Of a stretch of 64,000 nucleotides of DNA, positions 44,578 through 53,530 are shown one piece after another. Below the pieces are notes generated by a model. It was not told where the DNA came from. It did not search any database and saw only the letters and a list, made by a program, of their open reading frames with translations. Both the position numbers and the translations under genes were made by a program. Numbering within the stretch: the first letter of the stretch is position 1; each line of letters starts with the position of its first letter. The DNA is from CATQHW01 sp965243545. Lineage in GTDB: Bacteria; Spirochaetota; Spirochaetia; SZUA-6; Bin103. The stretch lies in assembly GCA_965243545.1 (NCBI GenBank), contig OZ251573.1, positions 4,340,001-4,404,000 on the forward strand, read 5' to 3'.

Positions 44578-44603
44578 GAGCGCCGGAACGTCCCGCATCG
44601 TAC

Positions 44604-46502
44604 ATGACGCGAATCACCGCAGACGACCCTGAGAGCCGTTCGCCCGACGGGGTGGCGGACAACGTGGCGCAGCTCGCCCGCCTGTTCCCAGAGGCGGTCG
44701 CCGACGGCGTGGTGGACTTCGACGTCCTGCGCGAGCTGCTCGGCGCCGCCATCGACGACGGCGACGACGACGAGAAGTACCGGCTCACCTGGAGCGGCAA
44801 GCGCCGCGCCCGCCGGCGGGGGGTGACGCCGACCACCGGCACCCTGCGCCCGGCTGCCGAGGAGAGCCTGGCCTGGGACGCGACCCGGAACCTGATGCTC
44901 GAAGGCGACAACCTGGAGGTGCTCAAGCTCCTGCAGAAGAGCTACGCCGGCCAGGTAAAGCTGATCTACATCGATCCGCCCTACAACACCGGCAAGGACT
45001 TCGTGTACCCCGACAATTTCCGCGACGGGGTCACCCACTATCTCCGGCTCACCGGCCAGATTGACGCCAACGGCGACAAGCTCCGCTCCAACACCGACGC
45101 CTCCGGCCGCTTCCACACCAACTGGCTCAACATGATCTACCCGCGGCTCAAGGTGGCCCGCGCCCTGCTGCGCGAAGACGGCATCATCGCCGTGTCGATC
45201 GACCACGGCGAGCTCGCCAACCTGCAGAAGGTGATGGACGAAATCTGGGGCGAGGAGAACCGCTTCGCCATCCTGACGCGGCGCGCCATGCACACGGTGC
45301 GCAACTCCAGCAAGGACTTCAACCAGCACGCCGACTTTCTGCTGGTGTACGGGCGCAACAAGGAGTGGTTCGCCGAGTCGCCGCAGCGCTACCTCCGCCA
45401 ACCGCAGGACAAGTCGGCCAGCTATCCTTACGACGACGGCGACGGCCGCGGCCCCTACAAGCTCGATCCCCTGCACGCCCGCAACTACTACGAGCCGTAC
45501 CGGCACACGTTCCGCAACGGCGTGGTCTGGGAGCCTCCCACGGGAAGTTACCCCAGATATTCGCGCGAGACCCTGGCGCGCATGGATGAACAGGGCCAGG
45601 TCGTCTTCGAGAACGGCGAGCCGAAAGGAAAGCGCTACCTCTCCGACGTGCAGGAAGGCGTGCCGCCCAACACCATACTGGCGCCGGAGGACGTCGGGTT
45701 CAACTCGCACGGCACCAGGGAACTGCGGGAAGTGATGGGCGCCGACAAGGTGTTTCCACAGCCCAAGCCGATGCGCCTGATCAAGTATCTGCTGCAGCTC
45801 GCCAACGATCCCGACGCCATCGTGCTCGACTTCTTCGCCGGGTCGGGCACCACCGCGCAGGCGGTATTGGAGCAGAATCTGGCGGACGGCGGCGCCCGCC
45901 GGTACGTGCTGGCGCAGCTCCCGGAACCGGTCAGCAAGGAGAACCACAACCAGGCGCTCACCGCCGGGTTTCTGGAAAGCATCGGCCGGCCGTTGACCAT
46001 TGCGGAACTGACCAAGGAGCGGCTGCGGCGCGCGGCGCGCAAGCTGGAGCCGGGCGCGGCGGGAGCGGACCTCGGCTTCCGTGTGTTCAAGCTCGACACA
46101 TCCAACGTGCGCGCATGGGAGCCGGACCGGGCCAACCTGAAGCAGGCGGTGTTGGACTACGTCGACCACGTCAAACCGGACCGTAACGAGGACGATCTGT
46201 TCTACGAGCTGCTGCTCAAACTCGGCTACGACCTCTGCGTTCCGGTGGTGCGGCGCCGCATCGCCGGCAAGCGGGTGACCGTAGTGGCCGGCGGCGAGCT
46301 GATGACCTGCCTGGCCGAGTCGATCGCGGCGGCCGAAGTCGATGAGCTGTGCCTCGGCATGGTGGCGTTGCGCGACGAGCTGGAGGCCGCCGACGACCTG
46401 GCCGTGGTGTTCCGCGAAAGCGCGTTCGGGGACGACGTGAGCAAGTCCAACGTGATGGAGATTCTGGGGCAGTACGACTTCAAGGATCTGCGGAGCATCT
46501 GA
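44604..46502 (+). CDS. mod: Type III restriction-modification DNA methyltransferase (Mod)
   Basis: A 632-residue beta-class N6-adenine methyltransferase. The catalytic motif DPPYNTG (near 126) precedes the AdoMet motif DFFAGSGTTAQAVLEQN (near 411), the order expected for type III Mod. NLMLEGDNLEVLKLLQKSY, FHTNWLNMIYPRLKVARALL and DGIIAVSIDHGE are typical. The region 200-380 between the motifs is the target-recognition part, so specificity cannot be read. TGA overlaps the res ATG by one base. It shares a 36-bp segment (45447-45482) with the patchwork region downstream of res. Confidence 0.95.
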   Translation: MTRITADDPESRSPDGVADNVAQLARLFPEAVADGVVDFDVLRELLGAAIDDGDDDEKYRLTWSGKRRARRRGVTPTTGTLRPAAEESLAWDATRNLMLEGDNLEVLKLLQKSYAGQVKLIYIDPPYNTGKDFVYPDNFRDGVTHYLRLTGQIDANGDKLRSNTDASGRFHTNWLNMIYPRLKVARALLREDGIIAVSIDHGELANLQKVMDEIWGEENRFAILTRRAMHTVRNSSKDFNQHADFLLVYGRNKEWFAESPQRYLRQPQDKSASYPYDDGDGRGPYKLDPLHARNYYEPYRHTFRNGVVWEPPTGSYPRYSRETLARMDEQGQVVFENGEPKGKRYLSDVQEGVPPNTILAPEDVGFNSHGTRELREVMGADKVFPQPKPMRLIKYLLQLANDPDAIVLDFFAGSGTTAQAVLEQNLADGGARRYVLAQLPEPVSKENHNQALTAGFLESIGRPLTIAELTKERLRRAARKLEPGAAGADLGFRVFKLDTSNVRAWEPDRANLKQAVLDYVDHVKPDRNEDDLFYELLLKLGYDLCVPVVRRRIAGKRVTVVAGGELMTCLAESIAAAEVDELCLGMVALRDELEAADDLAVVFRESAFGDDVSKSNVMEILGQYDFKDLRSI

Positions 46503-49438
46503 TGAAGCTGCGCTTCGAGCCCGACCTCGATTACCAGCAGGACGCCATCGCCGCGGTGTGCGACCTGTTCCGCGGGCAGGAGACCTGCCGCTCCGAGTTC
46601 ACGGTGTCGCCTGCGCTTCGGGATCAGCTGCCGGGATTCCGGGAAGGCGACCTCGGCAGCGGCAACCTGCTGCAGCTCCCGGACGACGCGCTGCTGGAGA
46701 ACCTGCGGCAGGTGCAGGCGCGCAACGGCCTGGCGCCGGCGGAAACGCTACGGTCGCGCGACTTCACGGTGGAGATGGAGACCGGCACCGGCAAGACCTA
46801 CGTGTTTCTGCGCACCATCCTGGAGCTCCACCACCGATTCGGCTTCACCAAGTTCGCCATCGTGGTGCCGTCGGTGGCGATCAAGGAGGGCGTCAACAAG
46901 TCGCTCGAAATCATGCGCCCGCATCTGCGCGCGATCTATTCGGGAGTGCCGTTCGAGCACTTCGTCTACGACTCCGCGCGCCTGGGGCAGGTGCGCAACT
47001 TCGCCGTCGGCGCGCAGGTGCAGATCATGCTGGTGACGGTCGGCGCCATCAACAAGCGCGACGTCAACAACATCTACCAGCCGAACGAAAAGACCGGCGG
47101 CGAGAAGCCGATCGACCTGGTGCGCGCCACCAACCCGGTGCTGATCGTGGACGAGCCGCAGAGCGTGGACGGCGGCTTGAAGGGGCAGGGAAAGCAGGCG
47201 CTTGCGCGGATGAATCCGCTGTGCACGCTGCGCTACTCGGCCACGCACGCGGACCGCTACCACATGGTCTACCGCCTCAACGCCGTGGACGCCTACCAAC
47301 GCAAGCTGGTCAAGCAGATCGAGGTGGCGGCCGGCGTGGTCGCCGACGATCACAACCGGCCCTATCTGCGGCTGCTGGCCACGCGCCGGAAGGGGAGCGC
47401 CATCTGGGCCGACGTCGAGGTGGACGTGGCGACGCCGAGCGGCGGCGTGCGGCGCCGCACCCTGCAGGTCATGGAACGCGACGACCTGGAAAAGAGGACG
47501 CGCCGCGCCGTGTACCGGAATCACCGCGTCGGCGAAGTGATGGTCGGACGCGGCAACGAGCGCCTGGAGGTGCAGTTGCCGGACGACTGGCACATGATGG
47601 TCCCCGGCGACGTCTACGGCGGCGTGGACCTGCGCGCCGTGCACCGGGAGATGATCCGCCAGGCGATCCGCGCGCACCTCGACAAGCAGCTCCGCCTGCG
47701 CCCGCTCGGCATCAAGGTGCTGACGCTGTTCTTCATCGACCAGGTGGCCCACTACCGGCGCTACGACGACGCCGGCGATCCGGTCAAGGGCGACTACGCG
47801 CATCTGTTCGAGGAGGAATACCTGCGCCTGGCGCGGCGGCCGGAGTACGGCGCCCTGCCCGCCGGGGCGGACGCGCACGAGGCCGCGGCGGCCGTCCACG
47901 AAGGCTACTTTTCGATCGACCGCCGCGGCGGCTGGACGGATACGGCGGAGAACAACCAGACCAACCGCGACAGCGCCGAACGCGCCTACCGGCTCATCAT
48001 GCGCGACAAGGAACGGCTGCTCAGCTTTGCGGAGCCGCTGCAGTTCATCTTTTCGCACTCGGCGCTGCGCGAGGGCTGGGACAACCCCAACGTCTTTCAG
48101 ATCTGCGCCCTGCGCGACGTCGGCACCGAACGGGAACGCCGGCAGACCCTCGGCCGCGGCTTGCGCCTGTGCGTCAACCAGGCCGGCGAACGGCAGCGCG
48201 GATTCGAGGTCAACACCCTCACCGTCATCGCCCGCGAGAGCTACGAGGAGTTCGCCGAGAACCTGCAGCGGGAGATCGAGGAGGAGACCGGCATCCCGTT
48301 CGGAACGGTGGAGCCGAATGCGTTCGCCGCCGCCGGGGTGCTCGACGCCGACCAGTCGTGGCGGCTGCAGTGGTACTTGACCCAGCACGGTTACTTGAAC
48401 CTCGACGGACAGGTGCACGACGTGCTGCTGGGGGAGGCGCTGGACCGCGGCAGCTTGACGCTGCCGGCCGAGTTCGAGCCGTTCCGCGAAGGCGTGGCGC
48501 GGACGCTGCGCAAGTTTACCAGCCGCATCAAGATCAACCGCGCCAATGAACGGCGCCGGGTCAAGCCGCGCGAGGCGGTGCTGGGCGGCGCCGAGTTCCA
48601 AGCGCTGTGGGACCGCATCAAGCACAAGACCACCTTTCGCGTCCGCTTCGACAACGCGGCGTTGCTCCGGTCCTGCATCCGGGCGCTCGCCGAGGCGCCG
48701 CAGATAACGCGCCCGCGCCTGATCTGGCGGCGCGGCGGCATCTCCGTCGGGCGCGGCGGCGTGATCGGCGAGGTGCGCGAATCCGGCGCCGCCTACCTGG
48801 ACGACGCGGAGGTGGAGCTGCCCGACCTGCTCGGCCATCTGCAGAACCGGACCGGGCTCACCCGGCGCAGCCTGTGCCGGATCGTGACGGAGAGCGGGCG
48901 GCTGGACGATTTCGTCGCGAACCCCGCCAAGTTCATCGAGACCGCGGCGGAGGCGATCAACCGCCGCAAGCGGCTGGCGCTGGTGGACGGGATCAAGTAT
49001 CAGCGCCTCGGCGACGAGCAGTACTACGCCCAGGAACTGTTCCGCAACGAAGAGCTGATCGGCTACCTCAAGAACACGCTGGCGGCCGAGAAGTCCGTGT
49101 ACGACCACGTCGTGTACGACTCCGACAACGAGGCCGCCTTCGCCGCCTCGCTGGAGCAGTTCACCTCGGTCAAGGTGTACGCCAAGCTGCCGCGCTGGTT
49201 CCAGATACGCACCCCGCTCGGCCCCTACAACCCCGACTGGGCGGTGCTGATCGAGGACGACGAGGGCGAGCGCCTGTACCTGGTCGTCGAGACCAAGGGC
49301 AGCGCCTTCCTGGACGACCTGCGCAACGCCGAGCGCGCCAAGGTGGAGTGCGGCAAGGCGCACTTCGCCGCGCTGCGGACCGGCGAGTCATCGGCGCAGT
49401 ACCGGGTCGTCCACACCGCCGAAGAGCTGCGCGCGTAG
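46502..49438 (+). CDS. res: Type III restriction endonuclease (Res)
   Basis: A 978-residue helicase-nuclease that cuts DNA when it meets unmethylated sites, in complex with Mod. The SF2 helicase has Walker A METGTGKTYV (near 96), Walker B LIVDEPQSVDGG (near 216; DEPQ rather than DEAD), RYSATHADRYH (motif III, near 244) and HSALREGWDNPNVFQICAL (motifs V-VI region, near 519). The C-terminal PD-(D/E)xK nuclease is visible in YNPDWAVLIEDDEG and LYLVVETKG (near 903-930). Start ATG 46502 overlaps the mod stop. All motifs are intact, so the system appears functional. Confidence 0.95.
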   Translation: MKLRFEPDLDYQQDAIAAVCDLFRGQETCRSEFTVSPALRDQLPGFREGDLGSGNLLQLPDDALLENLRQVQARNGLAPAETLRSRDFTVEMETGTGKTYVFLRTILELHHRFGFTKFAIVVPSVAIKEGVNKSLEIMRPHLRAIYSGVPFEHFVYDSARLGQVRNFAVGAQVQIMLVTVGAINKRDVNNIYQPNEKTGGEKPIDLVRATNPVLIVDEPQSVDGGLKGQGKQALARMNPLCTLRYSATHADRYHMVYRLNAVDAYQRKLVKQIEVAAGVVADDHNRPYLRLLATRRKGSAIWADVEVDVATPSGGVRRRTLQVMERDDLEKRTRRAVYRNHRVGEVMVGRGNERLEVQLPDDWHMMVPGDVYGGVDLRAVHREMIRQAIRAHLDKQLRLRPLGIKVLTLFFIDQVAHYRRYDDAGDPVKGDYAHLFEEEYLRLARRPEYGALPAGADAHEAAAAVHEGYFSIDRRGGWTDTAENNQTNRDSAERAYRLIMRDKERLLSFAEPLQFIFSHSALREGWDNPNVFQICALRDVGTERERRQTLGRGLRLCVNQAGERQRGFEVNTLTVIARESYEEFAENLQREIEEETGIPFGTVEPNAFAAAGVLDADQSWRLQWYLTQHGYLNLDGQVHDVLLGEALDRGSLTLPAEFEPFREGVARTLRKFTSRIKINRANERRRVKPREAVLGGAEFQALWDRIKHKTTFRVRFDNAALLRSCIRALAEAPQITRPRLIWRRGGISVGRGGVIGEVRESGAAYLDDAEVELPDLLGHLQNRTGLTRRSLCRIVTESGRLDDFVANPAKFIETAAEAINRRKRLALVDGIKYQRLGDEQYYAQELFRNEELIGYLKNTLAAEKSVYDHVVYDSDNEAAFAASLEQFTSVKVYAKLPRWFQIRTPLGPYNPDWAVLIEDDEGERLYLVVETKGSAFLDDLRNAERAKVECGKAHFAALRTGESSAQYRVVHTAEELRA

Positions 49439-49924
49439 AGCGCGTTTTACGTGGCCGGCGGCGCGCCCGACGGCTCGATCGACAGGCGATGGACGAGCGC
49501 TTCGGAGAACTGCGCGCGGACCGCCTGCGCCGCCCATGATCCGCCGGTTTTGCGCGGCGCCCCGAGCCAAGGGCTGCCCCTTTGTCACGCGAGCCTTGAA
49601 CTTGGCAGCGAATCGCCCACCGTCGATGTCTCGATCACGCTCCAGCCCTGCGTTCTGCGTTCACATGGATCTGACGCCGGTCGAGCCGTTCGTGCACCGC
49701 TGCACGTAGGCGCTGCGGTCAACGCGGCGCCGTACCACCGGGAGACGCGGCCTCTACAAGCTCGTCCCCTGCACGCGCGCCCGCCGGCTCGATCGACAGG
49801 CGATGGACCAGCGCGTCGGAGACTGCTACGCTTGGGACCGGATCGGCTTTCTGGTCAAGAAGTGGCGCCAGGTGCATCTGGGGCTGGATCGGTTCGAGGG
49901 CTTCCCGCGCGACCTGGGTTGACT
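49439..49924. other. Gene-free patchwork of fragments copied from nearby genes
   Basis: No complete gene. Four segments match other places in this window: 49461-49535 matches 51292-51366 (3' end of the SbcC-like gene) in 72 of 75 bases; 49673-49744 matches 43968-44040 (Hsp70-like gene) in about 70 of 73; 49746-49780 matches 45447-45482 (mod) in about 33 of 36; 49777-49826 is a second, shorter copy of the first segment. The last three are joined end to end. After them, 49829-49924 is an open frame with a codon pattern of a gene end (DRIGFLVKKWRQVHLGL, then a stop) without a start. Confidence 0.7.
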
Positions 49925-51082
49925 TTACTCCGTCGGCGGGGCGGGACCGTCGGCTGCGCCGATCATGGTCAGATGCGCCAGCAGGGATGGAATGCCCGGC
50001 TCGTAACCGCCGTCCTTCGGCCACACCACGCCGCGGGCGACCAGTTCGCGGCGCGCCCGCGCGGCGTCCGGCGCCCGCCCGTCCGGTACCCGGTCCGCGG
50101 CCAACGCACCTGCCAATCGCGCACGCGGCAGCCAGTCCGCTTCACCGAAGGCGCGGGCAGCCGCCACCGCGGGCGCGAGCAGCCCCGCATCCTCCAGCTC
50201 GTCCACGCGGCTGTCGTAGAAGGCGTTCTTGATCGGGCCGAACGCCGCCAGCGCCCGGTCCGCGGCGGCGCCATCAACGCGCCGCGCACCGTTCCGGTTC
50301 AGGGCCGCCACGGTGGCGTGGCCGACCTCCTGGAGAAAGTAGGGATACCGGTTCGCCGCCCTCAGCAGCTGCGCCAACGAATCTCCATCAGCCGATACGC
50401 CGAGCTGCTCCAGAGGCGTCATCAACGCCTCCCGGTCCTCGCCCGGGTCGAGCCGCCCGACCGGTACGCGCCGAGACCGCTCCCAGTGGCTGGTCCGCAG
50501 CTCCTGCAGAGTGTGTTGGATGCCCGGTGTCCCGGCGAGCGCGAGCAGGAACGGGGCGCCCATCCGCCGGATGCTCTGTGATGCGTCCAGCAAGCCGCCG
50601 CCGATCGCCGGGTCGAGCGCGTGCGCCTCGTCCACCAGCAGCGCCAACGGTCCCGCCGCGCACCGGGCCGCCAGCATCTGCTCCACGGACGGTCCCGTGG
50701 ACCGGTCAAGGTCCAACCTGACCCCGAACAACGTCACGCGGCTCGGCGCGGCGCCGAACCGCTCCGCCAAGCGGCGCACGGCGCCGCGCCAGCCACCGGC
50801 CGGCGCCAACGTTTGCTCCAGCGCTTCCGCGGACGCCGCCCCGCCATGGGCGGTCGTCTGCACCACCGCGGCGCCGGCCCGTTGCAGGCGGTCGCCGATC
50901 ACGTTGAGCAGGACGGTCTTGCCGTTGCCGCGCGGGCCGTACAGGATGACATTGGCGCTTGGGGAACGGTTCGCCCGGAGATCGGCCGCCATCGGCTCCA
51001 CTGCCTGCAGCTCCCGGCCCCGGCCCGCCAAGTGCGGGGGGCGGCCACCGTCGCCGGGTCTGAACAGGTTGGTGGGGTACAT
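49925..51082 (-). CDS. AAA ATPase (AAA_16-like) with C-terminal helical domains
   Basis: A 385-residue P-loop ATPase: N-terminal NLFRPGDGGRPPHLAGRGREL, Walker A LYGPRGNGKTVLL (near 48-60), Walker B LALLVDEAHALD (near 153), sensor FLLALAGTPGIQ (near 180) and SHWERSRRVPVGRLDPGEDREAL, followed by helical and winged-helix-like regions. Such ATPases accompany nucleic-acid or defence functions, but no specific role is known. ATG 51082 is chosen over 51130 because GGAG precedes it by 8 nt and the family N-terminus starts there. It lies between the restriction genes and the SbcCD-like pair, in the same direction as the latter. Confidence 0.8.
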   Translation of the reverse strand: MYPTNLFRPGDGGRPPHLAGRGRELQAVEPMAADLRANRSPSANVILYGPRGNGKTVLLNVIGDRLQRAGAAVVQTTAHGGAASAEALEQTLAPAGGWRGAVRRLAERFGAAPSRVTLFGVRLDLDRSTGPSVEQMLAARCAAGPLALLVDEAHALDPAIGGGLLDASQSIRRMGAPFLLALAGTPGIQHTLQELRTSHWERSRRVPVGRLDPGEDREALMTPLEQLGVSADGDSLAQLLRAANRYPYFLQEVGHATVAALNRNGARRVDGAAADRALAAFGPIKNAFYDSRVDELEDAGLLAPAVAAARAFGEADWLPRARLAGALAADRVPDGRAPDAARARRELVARGVVWPKDGGYEPGIPSLLAHLTMIGAADGPAPPTE

Positions 51083-51163
51083 CAGCCAACTCCGCACCCG
51101 TCGGAAACGGGTCCGCGCCGACCATACCACGGCGGGGGCGCCGCCGGCGCGCCCGCCGCTTTC

Positions 51164-53530
51164 CTATAACTTGCGCCGTCCGGACCACCCATCAAAAGCC
51201 TTTCGATTCTCCTCCCGGCGCTGCGGCGCCGCGCCGGCCGGGTCCTGCTCGGCTTTGCCTGCATGATCGGCCAGAACTACGCGCTGCTGCGGCGCGCCCG
51301 ACGGCTCGACCGCCAGGCGGTGGACGAGCGCTTCGGAGAACTGCGCGCGGACCGCCTGCGCCGCCCGCTCGTCGGCGGTCAGGAACACGATCTGCCAGCC
51401 GGTGCGTTCCCGGAAGCGGGCGACCAGCCGCAGGGCGCGGCGCATGCGCGTGGTGTCGATCGCTCGAAACGGCTCGTCCATGATCAGCAGGGCCGGTTCG
51501 CGCCGCGTCCGCTCGGCCAGCGCCAGGCGGGCGGCCAGGGCGTAGGCGTCACGCGTGCCGTGCGACAGGCGGTCGGCCGGCCGCGCGGCGCCGTAGGCGT
51601 CGACCACCAGCGGCTGCTCCTCCAGCGCCTGCAGATTCACCGATGACGGCAGGCCCGGCCCGCCGGCCGGGGACGGAGCGCCGGCCGGGGACGGAGCGCC
51701 GGCCGGGGATGGGGCGCCGGCAGGAGACGGAGCGGCTGTTCCGGCGGCGTATACCCCGCCCGGCCCGGCGGCGCTCCCGGAGAGCGCCGTGTAGGCGGCG
51801 CCGATGCCGGCCGACAGCTCGTCCAGGGCGGCGGTCGTCTCACCGGCTATGCGGGCGAACAGCTCGGCGGCGACGCCGGCCGCGCGCCGGTCGAGCTCCA
51901 GCGCGGCGATGCGGCGCTCGGCGGCGGCGGCGCGCGCGTCGAGGTCGGCCATCTCGTCCGCGCCGGCGCCCAGGGCCGCCGCCTGCTGCCGGTCGCGGGC
52001 TATCCGCTCGTCGAGCCCCTCCAGGCGCTCGCGCAGCTCGGCGGCGTGGCTCCGCAGCCGTTCTTCTTCGGCCGCCGCATCCTCATCCGCCAGCCCGTCC
52101 CGCTCGACCGCCGCCGGTGCGGCCGGCGGGTCTTGCGGCAGGTCGCGCAGCCGGCTGCGGAGCGTATCGCGCAAGGCGTCCGGGCCGGGCAGTCCGCGCT
52201 CCCGCGCCGCCGCGGCGAGCTCCGCCTCCACCTCGCGGCGGCGCTCCTCCTCGACCCGGGCGCCGCCGAGCCGCAGCAGCAGCTGCTCCTTGGACTCCGC
52301 CCCGTGCCGTTCCAGGAAGCCGCGCAGCTCGCGCTCCGCGTGCTCATGCCGTTCGCGGCGTGAGCGCAGCAGCTCGGCGGCGTGGTCGATCTCGGCCTGC
52401 GCCGCCGCGAACCCGGCGTTGCGCTGGCGGATCAGGACGGCGGCCGACATCGCCGCCCCGGCGGCAGCCACGCCGGCCGCCGCCGCCAGCAACACCGGCG
52501 TCTCCGCGACCAGCAGCACCGCGGCCAGCGCGCCGCCGGCAAGCAGGCCGAGCGCCACTCCCGCCACCGATATGGCCGGCCGGCCGGCGCCCGGCAGCGC
52601 CCTGCCGTCCGGGGGATTGGGGCCATCCGGTGGGTTGGGGCCGTCCGGTGGGTTGGGGCCGTCCGGGCGCGCAGGGCCGTCCGGGCGCGCGGATGCGTCC
52701 GGCCGGCCGGCGTCCGGGGCGCGCAGCCGGACGCGCGCCCGCTCCAGCCCGTCGCGCGCGGCGGCCACCTCTGCGGCCGCCGCGTCGGCGGCGTCGGCGA
52801 GCTCCTGCAGACGGGCGGCCGCCTGCGCGGCGGCGGCCGCCTCGGCCGGTTCCCGGTCGATCTCCTCGAAACGCTGCAGCAGCCGTTCCGCCTCGCGCCG
52901 TTCGGCCTGCTGCAGGCGGCGGCGCGAACGCCGCTGACGTTCCTCCAGGGCGCCGGTCACGCCGTGCAGGCCGGCGGCCAGCCGGTCGCGCTCGGCGCGC
53001 AGTCCGTCGGCGGCCGACTCGGCGGCGCGGGACGCGGCGGCGCGCTGACGCAGCCCGTCGCGCCGCTCCTCCAGCCCGCTCCGTTCTTCCTGCAGGCGGC
53101 GCAGCTCGCGGTTGTGACGGCTGCCGCCGTCGGTGCTGGCGCGTCGCGCCAATGCGGCGCGCAACCGCTTGGGGTCGAGCCCGGCCGTGAACAGCTCCGC
53201 CTTCAGCGCCTCCACCCAGCTCGCGCCGGGCTTGACGTCGATGGTCAGATCGCCGGAGCGGATCGCGTACAGGTCGTAGAAGGCGTCCTCCGGGATCGTC
53301 ACCGGCTCGCCGTCGAAGTCGGCGGTCACCCGCCGTTCGGTTCCGTAGCGGAGCGCCAACCGCTTGCCGGCGGTCCGGTTGGACCGCGGCTTGCAGAGCG
53401 CCTCGCACAAGGCGTCGACGATCGTGGTCTTGCCGCTCTCGTTCGGGCCCACGAACAGCGTCACGGCGCCGAACCGCAGCTCGCGGGCGGCCAACGCGCC
53501 GAACCGTTCGATTCGCAGGCGGGTGATCAT
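51164..53530 (-). CDS. SbcC/YhaN-like SMC ATPase with membrane-like hairpin
   Basis: A 788-residue SMC-type ATPase of the YhaN class. ITRLRIERFGALA and Walker A FVGPNESGKTTIVDAL are at the N-terminus; Walker B ALLIMDEPFRAID (near 695) and a signature-like LSHGTRDAYALAARLAL (near 650) at the C-terminus; long Arg/Glu/Ala coiled coils lie between. Two hydrophobic segments near 365-410 (VALGLLAGGALAAVLLV and LLAAAAGVAAAGAAMSAAVLI) are usual for YhaN proteins. Two low-complexity repeat arrays are inserted in linkers. It starts in an ATGA overlap with the nuclease gene upstream. Its 3' end is duplicated in the patchwork region. Probably DNA repair. Confidence 0.85.
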   Translation of the reverse strand: MITRLRIERFGALAARELRFGAVTLFVGPNESGKTTIVDALCEALCKPRSNRTAGKRLALRYGTERRVTADFDGEPVTIPEDAFYDLYAIRSGDLTIDVKPGASWVEALKAELFTAGLDPKRLRAALARRASTDGGSRHNRELRRLQEERSGLEERRDGLRQRAAASRAAESAADGLRAERDRLAAGLHGVTGALEERQRRSRRRLQQAERREAERLLQRFEEIDREPAEAAAAAQAAARLQELADAADAAAAEVAAARDGLERARVRLRAPDAGRPDASARPDGPARPDGPNPPDGPNPPDGPNPPDGRALPGAGRPAISVAGVALGLLAGGALAAVLLVAETPVLLAAAAGVAAAGAAMSAAVLIRQRNAGFAAAQAEIDHAAELLRSRRERHEHAERELRGFLERHGAESKEQLLLRLGGARVEEERRREVEAELAAAARERGLPGPDALRDTLRSRLRDLPQDPPAAPAAVERDGLADEDAAAEEERLRSHAAELRERLEGLDERIARDRQQAAALGAGADEMADLDARAAAAERRIAALELDRRAAGVAAELFARIAGETTAALDELSAGIGAAYTALSGSAAGPGGVYAAGTAAPSPAGAPSPAGAPSPAGAPSPAGGPGLPSSVNLQALEEQPLVVDAYGAARPADRLSHGTRDAYALAARLALAERTRREPALLIMDEPFRAIDTTRMRRALRLVARFRERTGWQIVFLTADERAAQAVRAQFSEALVHRLAVEPSGAPQQRVVLADHAGKAEQDPAGAAPQRREENRKAFDGWSGRRKL
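51661..51732 (-). repeat. Four 18-bp tandem repeats (APSPAG) in the SbcC-like gene
   Basis: Consensus CGCCGGCCGGGGACGGAG on the plus strand, encoding four APSPAG hexapeptides near the C-terminal ATPase half. Units 1 and 2 are identical. Confidence 0.85.
52603..52692 (-). repeat. Five 18-bp tandem repeats (PDGPxP) in the SbcC-like gene
   Basis: Units of GGCCGTCCGGTGGGTTGG type encode PPDGPN/RPDGPA hexapeptides just before the hydrophobic hairpin. Confidence 0.85.
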
